This document shows, in pieces, positions 1 to 7,375 of a DNA stretch of 64,000 bases (its first letter is position 1; every line of letters starts with the position of its first letter). The DNA is from Oscillospiraceae bacterium. Its GTDB lineage: Bacteria; Bacillota_A; Clostridia; Oscillospirales; Oscillospiraceae. The notes below the pieces were generated by a model. That model saw only the letters and a program-made list of their open reading frames with translations, made no database searches and was not told the DNA's origin. A program made the position numbers and the translations under genes. The DNA lies in contig JAGAFT010000040.1 of the NCBI GenBank assembly GCA_017627975.1, positions 1 through 64,000 on the forward strand. The letters run 5' to 3'.

Positions 1-411
1 ATTGCTTTTATACCCCTCGACGGCAATATAGATGAAGATGTTGCAGAGGACACCCAGCAGAAACAGACTGAACAGACTGTCGTTCAGCTTGACCTGACAG
101 AGGGATGCCGCCTTTTCCTGCACTGCAGGCCCGATGCGGGTCAGGGCGGCGCAGCCTGCCGTGAGACCGGTACCGATCAGGTTCCCCAGCCAGATCACAG
201 GGAGATCAAGCGCATAGTTTCGATCATTCTGCAGCACATAACAGACCTTCCCGGTAAAAAGGTGAAAGCCGAAGGTGCAGATGACGAACAGGCCGATGGT
301 GAAGGCAGCTGAACCGATCACCTTGTTGTCGACCGACAGGAATACGATTCCGCCGAAGCCGACACAGAGACCCGCCAAAACGGCAGAAAGAAATATTTTA
401 GATCTTTTCAT
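1..411 (-). CDS. Formate/nitrite transporter family channel, N-terminal part (cut by window edge)
   Basis: The 137 codons present encode the N-terminal part of a hydrophobic protein starting MKRSKIFLSAVLAGLCVGFG. It has several predicted membrane helices and glycine-rich turns typical of the formate/nitrite (FNT) family, which forms pentameric channels for small anions; the C-terminal half lies outside the window. The ATG overlaps the fchA stop by four bases, so translation is probably coupled. Its place at the end of a folate one-carbon operon suggests formate as the cargo, supplying the formyl-THF ligase encoded at 4.6-6.2 kb. The family call is fairly secure, the substrate is inferred. Confidence 0.75.
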   Translation of the reverse strand, partial: MKRSKIFLSAVLAGLCVGFGGIVFLSVDNKVIGSAAFTIGLFVICTFGFHLFTGKVCYVLQNDRNYALDLPVIWLGNLIGTGLTAGCAALTRIGPAVQEKAASLCQVKLNDSLFSLFLLGVLCNIFIYIAVEGYKSN

Positions 412-1040
412 TTCGGTGTCCTCAGATAGGTCATAATGGAATCAGCGACTGCCTGTGCACGGGGGAGGTATTCCTCCAGCATGGTCCGGGCCTTCGCACT
501 CAGCGTGTCGGCTTCCGCGCACTCGGGAAGCATCCTTGTGTTCACAAAAACATTCATGGAGGCGGATTCCAGGGCACAGCGTGCAGCCAGAGCGGCGCAG
601 CCGACATCGGAAAGCAGCAGAACACTGCACTTCTCCCGGAGCTCTTCCAGAAGCACGATCAGTGCGCAGCAGCATTCCATCATCTCGAAAGGCGCCCTGC
701 AGGCAGCGAGAGTCGCTGCCGTGAGCTTTTCCGCATATCCAGGACTGCTCCTGTCCAGCGAATAGACGCGGGAGAGCGGTTCAAAGGCAGCGGCGTCTTC
801 GTCCATCAGGGTCAGAAGACGCATGCGGAGCCGGTCGGCCTCTGCGATGATCCGCCGGTGATCCTCCTCAAAGGGGAGAAACTTTTTTTTACCGATGGTG
901 AGGTTCGCGGCCATGGCGCCGAGGGCAGAGGCCAGAGAACCGGTCAGGGCAGCGGCACCGCCTCCGCCGGGAACAGGGGCTTTGGAGAAAAGCTGCTCGG
1001 AAAAGGCCCGGCAGCTTAGGTCGGCCAGAGATTCAGGCAT
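408..1040 (-). CDS. fchA: Methenyl-THF cyclohydrolase / formimino-THF cyclodeaminase (FchA)
   Basis: This 210-residue cytosolic protein belongs to the cyclodeaminase/cyclohydrolase family. It has the N-terminal glycine-rich loop APVPGGGGAAALTGSLA and the DEDAAAF motif near residue 70. The family interconverts 5,10-methenyl-THF and 10-formyl-THF (cyclohydrolase) or releases ammonia from formimino-THF. The ATG at 1040 was chosen because AAAGGA sits about seven bases upstream and MPESLADLS is the natural family start. It overlaps the upstream folC-fusion gene by eight bases and the downstream channel gene by four. Because the FolD in this window lacks key cyclohydrolase residues, FchA is likely the working cyclohydrolase. 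Confidence 0.88.
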   Translation of the reverse strand: MPESLADLSCRAFSEQLFSKAPVPGGGGAAALTGSLASALGAMAANLTIGKKKFLPFEEDHRRIIAEADRLRMRLLTLMDEDAAAFEPLSRVYSLDRSSPGYAEKLTAATLAACRAPFEMMECCCALIVLLEELREKCSVLLLSDVGCAALAARCALESASMNVFVNTRMLPECAEADTLSAKARTMLEEYLPRAQAVADSIMTYLRTPK

Positions 1041-2841
1041 AAGAATCAGTCCTTTCTTCGGTGATGACAGCGTCCATCGGGATGTCGGAATCCTCCGTGC
1101 AGACCCGGCCCAGCCGCTGCGCTTCAAAGGCGGTGAGGATCTTTACGGCATTTCCACACTGCGGGAGAAAGCGGTCGTAATACCCGGCACCCATCCCGAG
1201 CCGCCGGCCGTTTCCGTCGAAAGCGACACAGGGGCACAGCACAAGATCAATGTCGGCCGGATCGACCGCGGTGGACTGTTCCGGAACCGGGACCGGGATG
1301 CCAAAACGGTCGGTTTCCCAGGCTTCTCCCGGCTTCAAAGCGAGCATGTGGCTGCGGTCGGGGCAATAAGGATAGACCAGCGTCTTGCCGTCCCGCTCTG
1401 CCTGCTCTGCAAACCGGGACAGGTCCAGCTCGCTGCGGAAGGCGCGGAAGAGGAAAATCGTCTTTGCACGGTAGTATGTTTCCAGCGTCAGAAGCTTTTC
1501 ACAGACGAGCCTGGAAGCGGCGGCACGAACTTCCGAAGGGAGGGCATCCCGCTTTTTCAAGACGGCGGTGCGCTGCTTCTTTTTGAGCAGATGCGGAAAG
1601 ACGGTACGGACATGACCTGCCAGATAGAGCGAGCCGAAGGCCATCACCGGTCCCTCGCAATCCTGTGCGAGGCGCACCCCGTCTTCGATGCTGCCGCAGG
1701 AGACAGCGGGAAAGCCCATCCCGGAGATCTCCGCGGCAAGTGCTTCTGCCTGCAGTGCGCGGGGGCTGTCCGGTGTGACGCAGATGAAGCGCTCGGCAAA
1801 GGGGGTGATGCGCTGCAGAATCTGACGGTAGTCCTTATCCGCCAGAACACCGATCAGAAACGTAAGCTTCTGACCGGGGAGATAATCTTCCAGATTCCGT
1901 GCCAGCGCTTCGGCGCATTGGGGGTTGTGTCCGCCGTCGAGGATGAAGAGAGGATCCCGCCACAGAATCTCAAAGCGGGCAGGCCAGCGGACATCGCGGA
2001 GCCCCGAGGAAACCGCTTCCTCCGGAACGGTCCAGCCGCGTTTGCGCAGCGCTTCAACCGTCTCAAGAACAACGGCGGCGTTGCGCAGCTGATGGGCACC
2101 CAGGAGGGAGAGCGCATATTCACGGCCTTTCCACAAAAAGCGCTGGCCGTCCAAATCGTGAGAAAGGCTCCGCAGATCGCTCTGGCGGGAAATGAGGGAA
2201 GAAACCGCATGCTCCCGGCAGATCCGCAGCAGGGTTTCCATGGTTTCCGGTTCCGAGTCATACAGCACGGCGGTACAGCCGGGCTTGATGATGCCGCCCT
2301 TGGCCTCGGCGATCAGAGAGAGAGTATTTCCGAGATATTCGGTATGCTCCAGACCGATGTTGGTAATAACGGCGATTTCGGGGCAGTCGATGACGTTGGT
2401 GGAATCGAGGGCACCGCCCATACCGACTTCGAGAACCACAATGTCGCAGTGCTCTTCCAAAAAATACTGCATGGCGATGGCGGTCACCAGCTCAAACTGG
2501 CTGGGATGATCCTCCATGGCATCGGCGTGAATCCGAACCTGCTCCGTGATCCGCGCGAGATCTTTGCCCGGAATGTTCCGGCCGTTCACCTGCATGCGCT
2601 CGCAGAAGTCCTGAATGTAGGGAGAGGTGTAAAGCCCGGTCCGATATCCCGCATGGCGGAGAATCGCGTCCAGCATGGCACAGGTGGAACCCTTTCCGTT
2701 GCTGCCGGCGACATGGATGAACTTCAGATGCTTCTGAGGATCGCCGATGGCATGTAAAAGCGCACGCGTTCTGCCCAGACCGAGACGCGTGGTGCTCCAG
2801 GTGTAGTTCTCGATGTATGAAATTGCTTCCTGTGGGGTCAT
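1033..2841 (-). CDS. folC: Folylpolyglutamate synthase fused to 5-formyl-THF cyclo-ligase
   Basis: One uninterrupted 602-residue frame carries two enzymes. Residues 1 to about 420 are FolC (Mur-ligase family), with the ATP loop HVAGSNGKGS near residues 43-52, LYTSPYIQDFCERM, and the FILDGGHNP motif; this part adds glutamates to folates so they stay in the cell. Residues from about 425 to the end are 5-formyl-THF cyclo-ligase (MTHFS), with RSELDL, a PYCPD segment and the C-terminal GMGAGYYDRFL signature; it returns 5-formyl-THF to methenyl-THF. The ATG at 2841 overlaps the folT stop in an ATGA junction. The fusion joins folate retention and folate repair in the operon that also imports folate. 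Confidence 0.9.
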   Translation of the reverse strand: MTPQEAISYIENYTWSTTRLGLGRTRALLHAIGDPQKHLKFIHVAGSNGKGSTCAMLDAILRHAGYRTGLYTSPYIQDFCERMQVNGRNIPGKDLARITEQVRIHADAMEDHPSQFELVTAIAMQYFLEEHCDIVVLEVGMGGALDSTNVIDCPEIAVITNIGLEHTEYLGNTLSLIAEAKGGIIKPGCTAVLYDSEPETMETLLRICREHAVSSLISRQSDLRSLSHDLDGQRFLWKGREYALSLLGAHQLRNAAVVLETVEALRKRGWTVPEEAVSSGLRDVRWPARFEILWRDPLFILDGGHNPQCAEALARNLEDYLPGQKLTFLIGVLADKDYRQILQRITPFAERFICVTPDSPRALQAEALAAEISGMGFPAVSCGSIEDGVRLAQDCEGPVMAFGSLYLAGHVRTVFPHLLKKKQRTAVLKKRDALPSEVRAAASRLVCEKLLTLETYYRAKTIFLFRAFRSELDLSRFAEQAERDGKTLVYPYCPDRSHMLALKPGEAWETDRFGIPVPVPEQSTAVDPADIDLVLCPCVAFDGNGRRLGMGAGYYDRFLPQCGNAVKILTAFEAQRLGRVCTEDSDIPMDAVITEERTDSYA

Positions 2842-3353
2842 GTGACAGAGACCTTCTTCCCATAGCGGTCCAGAATCGGAACCATAAGCTGAATGCAGAT
2901 CAATTGGACGGCGGTGAGGAGAATGCTCTGAAACACACGCGTCACCAGGAGCGGAACATAGGGAGAGCCGTAGAGCATGGAGATCCATAAGGTGTTCAGG
3001 AAAAGACCGAGAATAAACTGATTGATGCCGACGGCGGCAAGCCCCTGCAGCCAGCCCTGTTTCTTATACAGAAAAAGCCCGAAGACCACGCCCATCAGAA
3101 AACTCGTCAGAGTGAAGCCCGGGAAATAGGTGCCAATGGGGAAGAGCAGCGCCCCGATGAAATCAGAGAGGGCGCCGACGATGCCCCCGGCCATAGGACC
3201 GTAAAGAATGGCGGCGATCACCACCGGAACGAAGCCAAAACCGATCTTGATGTTCCAGGCGTTGATGGAGAGAAAACGGGAGAGAATGACCTCAATGGCA
3301 ATGAGCATGGCGAGGGTGGTGAGGGTGCGGGTGGTAAACTTCAGCTTGAACAT
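2838..3353 (-). CDS. folT: Folate-specific ECF transporter S component (FolT)
   Basis: This 171-residue integral membrane protein (about five to six helices) has the ECF S-component fold, with the N-terminal LAMLIAIEVILSRFLSI segment and a central GPMAGGIVGALSDFIGALLFP stretch split over two helices. Such proteins bind a vitamin and dock onto a shared energy-coupling module whose genes are not in this window. Folate is assigned because the gene lies directly under a THF riboswitch and heads an operon of folate enzymes. The ATG at 3353 is chosen for its AAAGGAG site seven bases upstream, which itself lies inside a hairpin. It is coupled to the folC fusion by an ATGA overlap. Confidence 0.88.
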   Translation of the reverse strand: MFKLKFTTRTLTTLAMLIAIEVILSRFLSINAWNIKIGFGFVPVVIAAILYGPMAGGIVGALSDFIGALLFPIGTYFPGFTLTSFLMGVVFGLFLYKKQGWLQGLAAVGINQFILGLFLNTLWISMLYGSPYVPLLVTRVFQSILLTAVQLICIQLMVPILDRYGKKVSVT

Positions 3354-3356
3354 ATG

Positions 3357-3395
3357 ACAGCTCCTTTCATGACGGAGCGCCACGAAAGGAGCTGT
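3357..3395 (-). promoter_or_regulatory. Hairpin hiding the folT ribosome binding site (riboswitch expression platform)
   Basis: In the folT mRNA, ACAGCTCCTTTC (3395-3384) can pair perfectly over 12 bp with GAAAGGAGCTGT (3368-3357), burying the AAAGGAG Shine-Dalgarno site just before the ATG. It lies directly downstream of the THF aptamer and lacks a U-run, so translational rather than transcriptional control is inferred. Confidence 0.75.
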
Positions 3396-3415
3396 TGGGG
3401 ACAGGATTCCTCCGG

Positions 3416-3515
3416 TGGCAGCGGATGCGAGCAAGCACCGCGCACAGAACTGTGCTTCGTCCGGCGGCGACCTCCCATCCGCCGGCACTTAACGCGCTTG
3501 TTCTACTCTGACAAC
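3416..3515 (-). ncRNA. Tetrahydrofolate (THF) riboswitch aptamer
   Basis: On the minus strand the conserved THF aptamer blocks occur in order: GAGTAGA, then GCGTTAAGTG, a GC-rich hairpin around GATGGGAGGTCGCC, CGAAGC, GCGCGGTG and GCATCCGCTG. The 5' and 3' ends can pair to form P1 (six positions with one mismatch). This matches the folT-type THF riboswitch, which senses reduced folates through two sites. It sits about 60 bases upstream of folT and controls the folT-folC-fchA-channel operon. Confidence 0.9.
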
Positions 3516-3673
3516 AAATACAGGGATATGGTCCGGGCAGCCCGCCCGGAGGGCGGGTGCCGGGAATAAAGGCTGAATCTACTCTGACAACAAATGCTGA
3601 GGAATTGGTCTTAATAATCCAAACAAAAGACGGGTTCCAATAAATAGACTTGCTCTACTGTGACAATAAATGC
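3497..3673 (-). repeat. Three 76-bp-spaced copies of the riboswitch 5' edge motif
   Basis: The plus-strand string TCTACTCTGACAACAAAT starts at 3502 and again at 3578, and as TCTACTGTGACAATAAAT at 3654, so the period is exactly 76 bp twice. Weaker similarity extends through the rest of the two units (for example GACCA near their ends). The copy at 3502 is the 5' edge of the THF aptamer with its GAGTAGA; the other two lack the rest of the aptamer. The unit nearest folT also contains a strong CCCGCCC/GGGCGGG hairpin. The array fills the gap between folD and folT. Confidence 0.8.
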
Positions 3674-3704
3674 AACTTGTATATAAAAGAAAGCTCAGAC
3701 TTTG

Positions 3705-4562
3705 TCAAGGGTTTTCTGTTACTGCCTCTGCCGCTTCGAGCACATGTTTGCACAGCACGGCCGTCGTGACCGAGCCGACACCGCCGGGAACCGGAGAGAT
3801 GGCGCGGACGATCGACGCGACAGCGTCAAACTGCACGTCTCCGCAGATCCCACCGCCCGGAGCGGCATTGACACCGACGTCGACAATGATCTGCTCAGGA
3901 TGGACGAAACGATGGTCCACGATACCCGCCTTTCCGGCGGCGACCACAAGGATATCTGCCTTCCGGCAGAGCCCGGCGACATCTGTCGTCCGGCTGTGGC
4001 ACATGGTGACGGTGGCGTCCCGGTTTTGCAGCAGCATGGAGACCGGCTTTCCGATCACGGTGCTGCGCCCGATAACGACAACGTTCTTCCCCCGGAGGGA
4101 AACCCCATAGTGATCCAAAAGTTCCATACAGGCCTGGGCGGTGCAGGGGGCAAAGCCCCGGCCCTTCCCGGAGAAAACCGCAGCCTGCGAGCGGGGCGTG
4201 CTGCCGTCGATGTCCTTTTCCGGAAGCAGGGCCTCACAGGCGGCGAGTTCATCCAGATGAGACGGCAGAGGACGGAACATCAGACAGCCGTGAACGGAGC
4301 TGTCGCGATTGATCCCCTCGATGGCGGAGAGCAGTTCAGACTGGGTGCAGGATGCCGGCAGCGTCACGCAGACGGTCCGGAGCCCGATCTTCTCCGCGCG
4401 CTTGAGGGCGGCGCGCTCGTAGCTCAGATCATCGACCCGTTCCCCCACGCGAAGGATGGCGAGGCAGGGGACGATGCCCCGCTCGTTCAGCCGCCGGGTT
4501 CGGGCGATCAGATCTTCTGTGATCGCCGCGGCGGCCGCCGCGCCTTTCAACAGTTCGGCCAT
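3705..4562 (-). CDS. folD: FolD-type methylene-THF dehydrogenase, cyclohydrolase site altered
   Basis: This 285-residue cytosolic protein is full-length FolD: an N-terminal catalytic part, the VVVIGRSTVIGKP nucleotide-binding turn near residue 167, and the C-terminal PVPGGVGSVTTAVL. The family oxidises methylene-THF to methenyl-THF with NAD(P) and usually also hydrolyses it. Ungapped alignment from memory to E. coli FolD keeps the catalytic Tyr (Y48) and Asp (D119), but the essential Lys54 position is Ala52 and the Gln98 position is Phe96. These two residues serve the cyclohydrolase step, so this copy is inferred to be mainly a dehydrogenase. It lies 11 bases after fhs. AGGAG sits only one base before the ATG, so the exact start is a little uncertain. 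Confidence 0.9.
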   Translation of the reverse strand: MAELLKGAAAAAAITEDLIARTRRLNERGIVPCLAILRVGERVDDLSYERAALKRAEKIGLRTVCVTLPASCTQSELLSAIEGINRDSSVHGCLMFRPLPSHLDELAACEALLPEKDIDGSTPRSQAAVFSGKGRGFAPCTAQACMELLDHYGVSLRGKNVVVIGRSTVIGKPVSMLLQNRDATVTMCHSRTTDVAGLCRKADILVVAAGKAGIVDHRFVHPEQIIVDVGVNAAPGGGICGDVQFDAVASIVRAISPVPGGVGSVTTAVLCKHVLEAAEAVTENP

Positions 4563-4573
4563 GCTCCTGCGAC

Positions 4574-6244
4574 TCAGAACAGACCGGAGATGCGGCCGTT
4601 TTCATCCACGTCGATCTTCTCGGCAGCGGGAACCTTCGGGAGACCCGGCATGGTCATGATGTCGCCGGTCAAAGCGACGATAAACCCGGCGCCGGCAGAA
4701 ACCTTCAGATTCCGTACGGTGACGGTAAAGCCCTTGGGTGCCCCCAGAAGGGCCGCGTCGTCGGAGAAGGAGTACTGAGTTTTAGCCATGCAGATGGGGA
4801 GACCGGCAAAGCCGAGCTCGGTCAGCTGCTGGGCCTGCTTTTTCGCGTTCGGGGTCAGGGCAACCCCATCGGCGTGATAGACGCGTTTGCAAATGGCTTC
4901 AAGCTTTTCTTCGATGCTGAGATCCAGCGGATAGCTGAAATCAAAATGGTTCGGCTCCTCGCAGAGGCGGACAACCTCTTCGGCCAGCGCTTTGCCGCCC
5001 TCGCCGCCCTTGGCCCAGACTTCGGACAGGGCGACATTGACGCCCAGCTCATGGCATTTCGCTTCGACAAGATCCAGTTCTGCCTTTGTGTCTGTCGGGA
5101 AGGCGTTGATGGCCACAACGCAGGGCAACCCGAAGACATCCTTGATATTGCCGACATGCTGCAGCAGGTTGGGCAGACCCTTTTCCAGGGCTTCCAGATT
5201 CTCGTTGTTCAGATCAGCTTTGGGCACGCCGCCGTGATACTTCAGCGCACGGACCGTGGCGACGACAACAACGGCATCCGGCCGGAGACCGGTGACACGG
5301 CACTTGATATCGAAGAACTTCTCCGCCCCAAGGTCGGCGGCGAAGCCCGCTTCCGTGACCACATAATCCGCCAGCTTCAGAGCCGTGCGGGTGGCGGAGA
5401 CGGAGTTGCAGCCATGGGCGATGTTGGCAAAGGGACCGCCGTGAATAAAAGCGGGAGTCCCCTCCAGCGTCTGGACGAGGTTCGGTTTAATGGCGTCCTT
5501 GAGCAGCGCGGTCATGGCGCCCTCAGCCTTCAGGTCGTGAGCGGTAACAGGCTTGCCATCGTAGGTGTAGCCGACGATGATGCGGGCAAGACGTGCCTTC
5601 AGATCCATTAGATCGGCGGCCAGGCACAGTACAGCCATGATCTCACTGGCGACCGTAATGTCAAACCCGTCCTCACGGGGAACACCCTGTGCCTTGCCGC
5701 CGAGCCCGTCAACGATATGACGGAGCTGACGGTCGTTCATATCGACCGCACGTTTCCAAGTGATCTGCTTCGGATCGATGCCGAGGGCGTTGCCCTGCTG
5801 AATGTGGTTGTCCAGCATGGCGGCGAGAAGGTTGTTGGCGGCGCCGATGGCATGAAAGTCGCCGGTGAAGTGGAGGTTAATGTCCTCCATGGGGACGACC
5901 TGGGCATAGCCGCCGCCTGCCGCGCCGCCCTTGATGCCGAAGACCGGACCGAGAGAAGGCTCGCGCAGTGCGACGACGGCATTCTTTCCGATTTTGCGCA
6001 GACCGTCGGTGAGACCGACAGAGGTGGTGGTTTTTCCTTCACCGGCCGGCGTCGGGGTGATGGCGGTGACGAGGATGAGCTTGCCCTTTTCGGGGAGCTC
6101 TTTCAATGCGTGGAGATCCAGCTTGGCCTTATACCTGCCGTAGTTTTCGACAGCGTCGTCGGGAATGCCGAGGGATGCCGCGATAGCGTTGATGGACTGA
6201 AGACTTGTTTCCTGGGCGATTTCGATGTCGGTTTTGAATGCCAT
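4574..6244 (-). CDS. fhs: Formate-tetrahydrofolate ligase (Fhs)
   Basis: The 556-residue protein is a complete formyl-THF synthetase, catalysing formate + THF + ATP to 10-formyl-THF + ADP + Pi in the cytosol. Visible family marks are the P-loop [16 protein letters not shown] near residue 64, [21 protein letters not shown] split around residue 100, the [14 protein letters not shown] segment and the C-terminal [17 protein letters not shown] sits six bases before the ATG. It is the first gene of the fhs-folD unit, with a good promoter at 6282-6310. Together with FchA, FolD and the FNT channel it gives a route from formate to methylene-THF. No other Wood-Ljungdahl gene is in the window, so acetogenesis cannot be claimed. 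Confidence 0.96.
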   Translation of the reverse strand: MAFKTDIEIAQETSLQSINAIAASLGIPDDAVENYGRYKAKLDLHALKELPEKGKLILVTAITPTPAGEGKTTTSVGLTDGLRKIGKNAVVALREPSLGPVFGIKGGAAGGGYAQVVPMEDINLHFTGDFHAIGAANNLLAAMLDNHIQQGNALGIDPKQITWKRAVDMNDRQLRHIVDGLGGKAQGVPREDGFDITVASEIMAVLCLAADLMDLKARLARIIVGYTYDGKPVTAHDLKAEGAMTALLKDAIKPNLVQTLEGTPAFIHGGPFANIAHGCNSVSATRTALKLADYVVTEAGFAADLGAEKFFDIKCRVTGLRPDAVVVVATVRALKYHGGVPKADLNNENLEALEKGLPNLLQHVGNIKDVFGLPCVVAINAFPTDTKAELDLVEAKCHELGVNVALSEVWAKGGEGGKALAEEVVRLCEEPNHFDFSYPLDLSIEEKLEAICKRVYHADGVALTPNAKKQAQQLTELGFAGLPICMAKTQYSFSDDAALLGAPKGFTVTVRNLKVSAGAGFIVALTGDIMTMPGLPKVPAAEKIDVDENGRISGLF

Positions 6245-6281
6245 GATCGTCCTCCTGAAAAGATAATAGTATGATGGTCTC

Positions 6282-6310
6282 AGAATAGCGGATTTCCACC
6301 GAAATGTAAA
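6282..6310 (-). promoter_or_regulatory. fhs promoter
   Basis: On the minus strand TTTACA (6310-6305) and TATTCT (6287-6282) are separated by 17 bp, a good sigma-A type match, about 40 bases before the fhs start codon. Confidence 0.65.
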
Positions 6311-6321
6311 ATACTATTGCA

Positions 6322-6355
6322 ATGGAAATCATAAGCGTCCGGTTATGATTTCCAT
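6322..6355. promoter_or_regulatory. Perfect 13-bp inverted repeat upstream of the fhs promoter
   Basis: ATGGAAATCATAA (6322-6334) is repeated in perfect inverse as TTATGATTTCCAT (6343-6355) around an 8-base centre. It begins 12 bases upstream of the fhs -35 box. No U-run follows on either strand, so a protein-binding operator or activator site is more likely than a terminator. Confidence 0.6.
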
Positions 6356-6527
6356 CATGTTCCATTAAGCATAACACAGACCGGAACAGAAGAAAAGCAA
6401 TATTTGTAAAATATTGAATCCGGACATCCATTCAAGGGAAATAAAGCGGTTATTCTGCCTGTGCGGACAGAATGCCCGCGGAAAAAATAACTGCTGAGAC
6501 AACCTGCGCAAAAATGTTCAAAAAAAA

Positions 6528-6591
6528 TTCAGAAAATAACCTGCTATTTTACTTGGATTTTCAGAAATAATTCAGAGAAAGAGTGTATAAT
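6528..6591 (+). promoter_or_regulatory. Direct repeats and -10 box before the response regulator gene
   Basis: A TATAAT (6586-6591) lacks a recognisable -35 box. In its place are two adjoining 11-base repeats, TTCAGAAATAA (6560-6570) and TTCAGAGAAAG (6571-6581), with a further copy TTCAGAAAATAA at 6528-6539. Tandem 11-bp repeats are the usual binding geometry of OmpR/PhoB-type regulators, so autoregulation is possible. Confidence 0.45.
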
Positions 6592-6630
6592 TCTTTGACA
6601 TGAATAAAAATTAGTAAAGCTGGGGTAATT

Positions 6631-7308
6631 ATGCGCATTTTGATCATCTCCGAAAACAGAGCGGTCGCAAGTGAGATCGAGCAGCAGCTACAGATAAAAA
6701 ACCTGGAAACGGAAACCGTTTACAGTGGAGAAATCGGAGAAGAATATGCTGAATTGGGAATATATGATCTGCTGATTCTCGATTCTGAGCTTTCAGAAAG
6801 AAGTGCTTATGAAATCTCCCGTTCACTGCGTATCAAACACTGCCGGATGCCGATCATCCTACTGGTGCAGAGGTACGAAGTGGAGGATCGGATTAAGGGC
6901 ATGAAATCCGGCGTGGACTACTTCCTGCTTCAGCCGTATGATGTGAGGGAGCTGCTTGCCAGTGTCGATGCGCTGCTGCAGAGGATCACAGATCAGGCGG
7001 AAGAGCCGTACTACGGGAATACCCGGCTGGTTCTTGCCTCCGGCAAACTGGTCTCGGGAGATCAGAGCACACGGCTCTCGGCAAAGGAGTTTGAAGTCAT
7101 GCGGCTGCTTCTGCAGGCAAAGGACCGACTGCTCTCGAAGGAAGTGATTCTGGCGCGCGTCTGGGGATATGATTCCAACGCGGTGGAGAACCATGTGGAG
7201 GTATACGTGGGATTTCTGCGGAAAAAACTCCGCAGCATCGGGTCCAACCTGGAGATCAAGGCTGTACGCCGCATGGGCTATACGCTGGAGATCCGTGAGG
7301 AGACCTGA
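6631..7308 (+). CDS. Orphan OmpR/PhoB-family response regulator with degenerate receiver
   Basis: The 225-residue protein has an N-terminal receiver domain (1 to about 118) and a C-terminal winged helix (about 130-222; LSAKEFEVMRLLL, VWGYDSNAVENHVEVYVGFL, IKAVRRMGYTLE). The phospho-acceptor Asp51 is kept. The acidic pocket reads Ser7-Glu8 instead of two acids, the Thr/Ser switch position is Val79, and the invariant Lys before Pro is Gln101. The receiver therefore probably does not work by normal phosphorylation. No histidine kinase is adjacent. The gene is monocistronic and diverges from fhs. Targets are unknown; tandem repeats at its own promoter suggest self-control. Confidence 0.88.
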   Translation: MRILIISENRAVASEIEQQLQIKNLETETVYSGEIGEEYAELGIYDLLILDSELSERSAYEISRSLRIKHCRMPIILLVQRYEVEDRIKGMKSGVDYFLLQPYDVRELLASVDALLQRITDQAEEPYYGNTRLVLASGKLVSGDQSTRLSAKEFEVMRLLLQAKDRLLSKEVILARVWGYDSNAVENHVEVYVGFLRKKLRSIGSNLEIKAVRRMGYTLEIREET

Positions 7309-7333
7309 GGCTTGAAAGCAGAATAGAAAACGA

Positions 7334-7364
7334 GCCGGACAGAGAAGCGAATTCCCTGTCCGGC
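7334..7364. terminator. Shared terminator between convergent genes
   Basis: GCCGGACAG (7334-7342) pairs with CTGTCCGGC (7356-7364) between the convergent response regulator and tetR genes. The flanks are A/T-rich but the U-runs are short. Confidence 0.6.
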
Positions 7365-7375
7365 ATATTATTGGA

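Noticed and set aside
895..2757. Long open frame on the plus strand opposite the folC fusion
   Set aside because: It is a mirror of the GC-rich codon pattern of folC; no ribosome site, no family motif, and the minus-strand gene is unmistakable.
3497..3673. CRISPR array upstream of folT
   Set aside because: Only three short degenerate repeats, spacers share similarity with each other, and the repeat is the riboswitch edge; no cas genes.
1..6244. Wood-Ljungdahl acetogenesis cluster
   Set aside because: Fhs, FchA and FolD alone also serve purine and thymidylate synthesis; no methyltransferase, metF, or CO dehydrogenase/acetyl-CoA synthase genes are seen.
6322..6355. Terminator between fhs and the response regulator
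   Set aside because: The genes diverge, so no terminator is expected, and there is no U-run after the palindrome on either strand.
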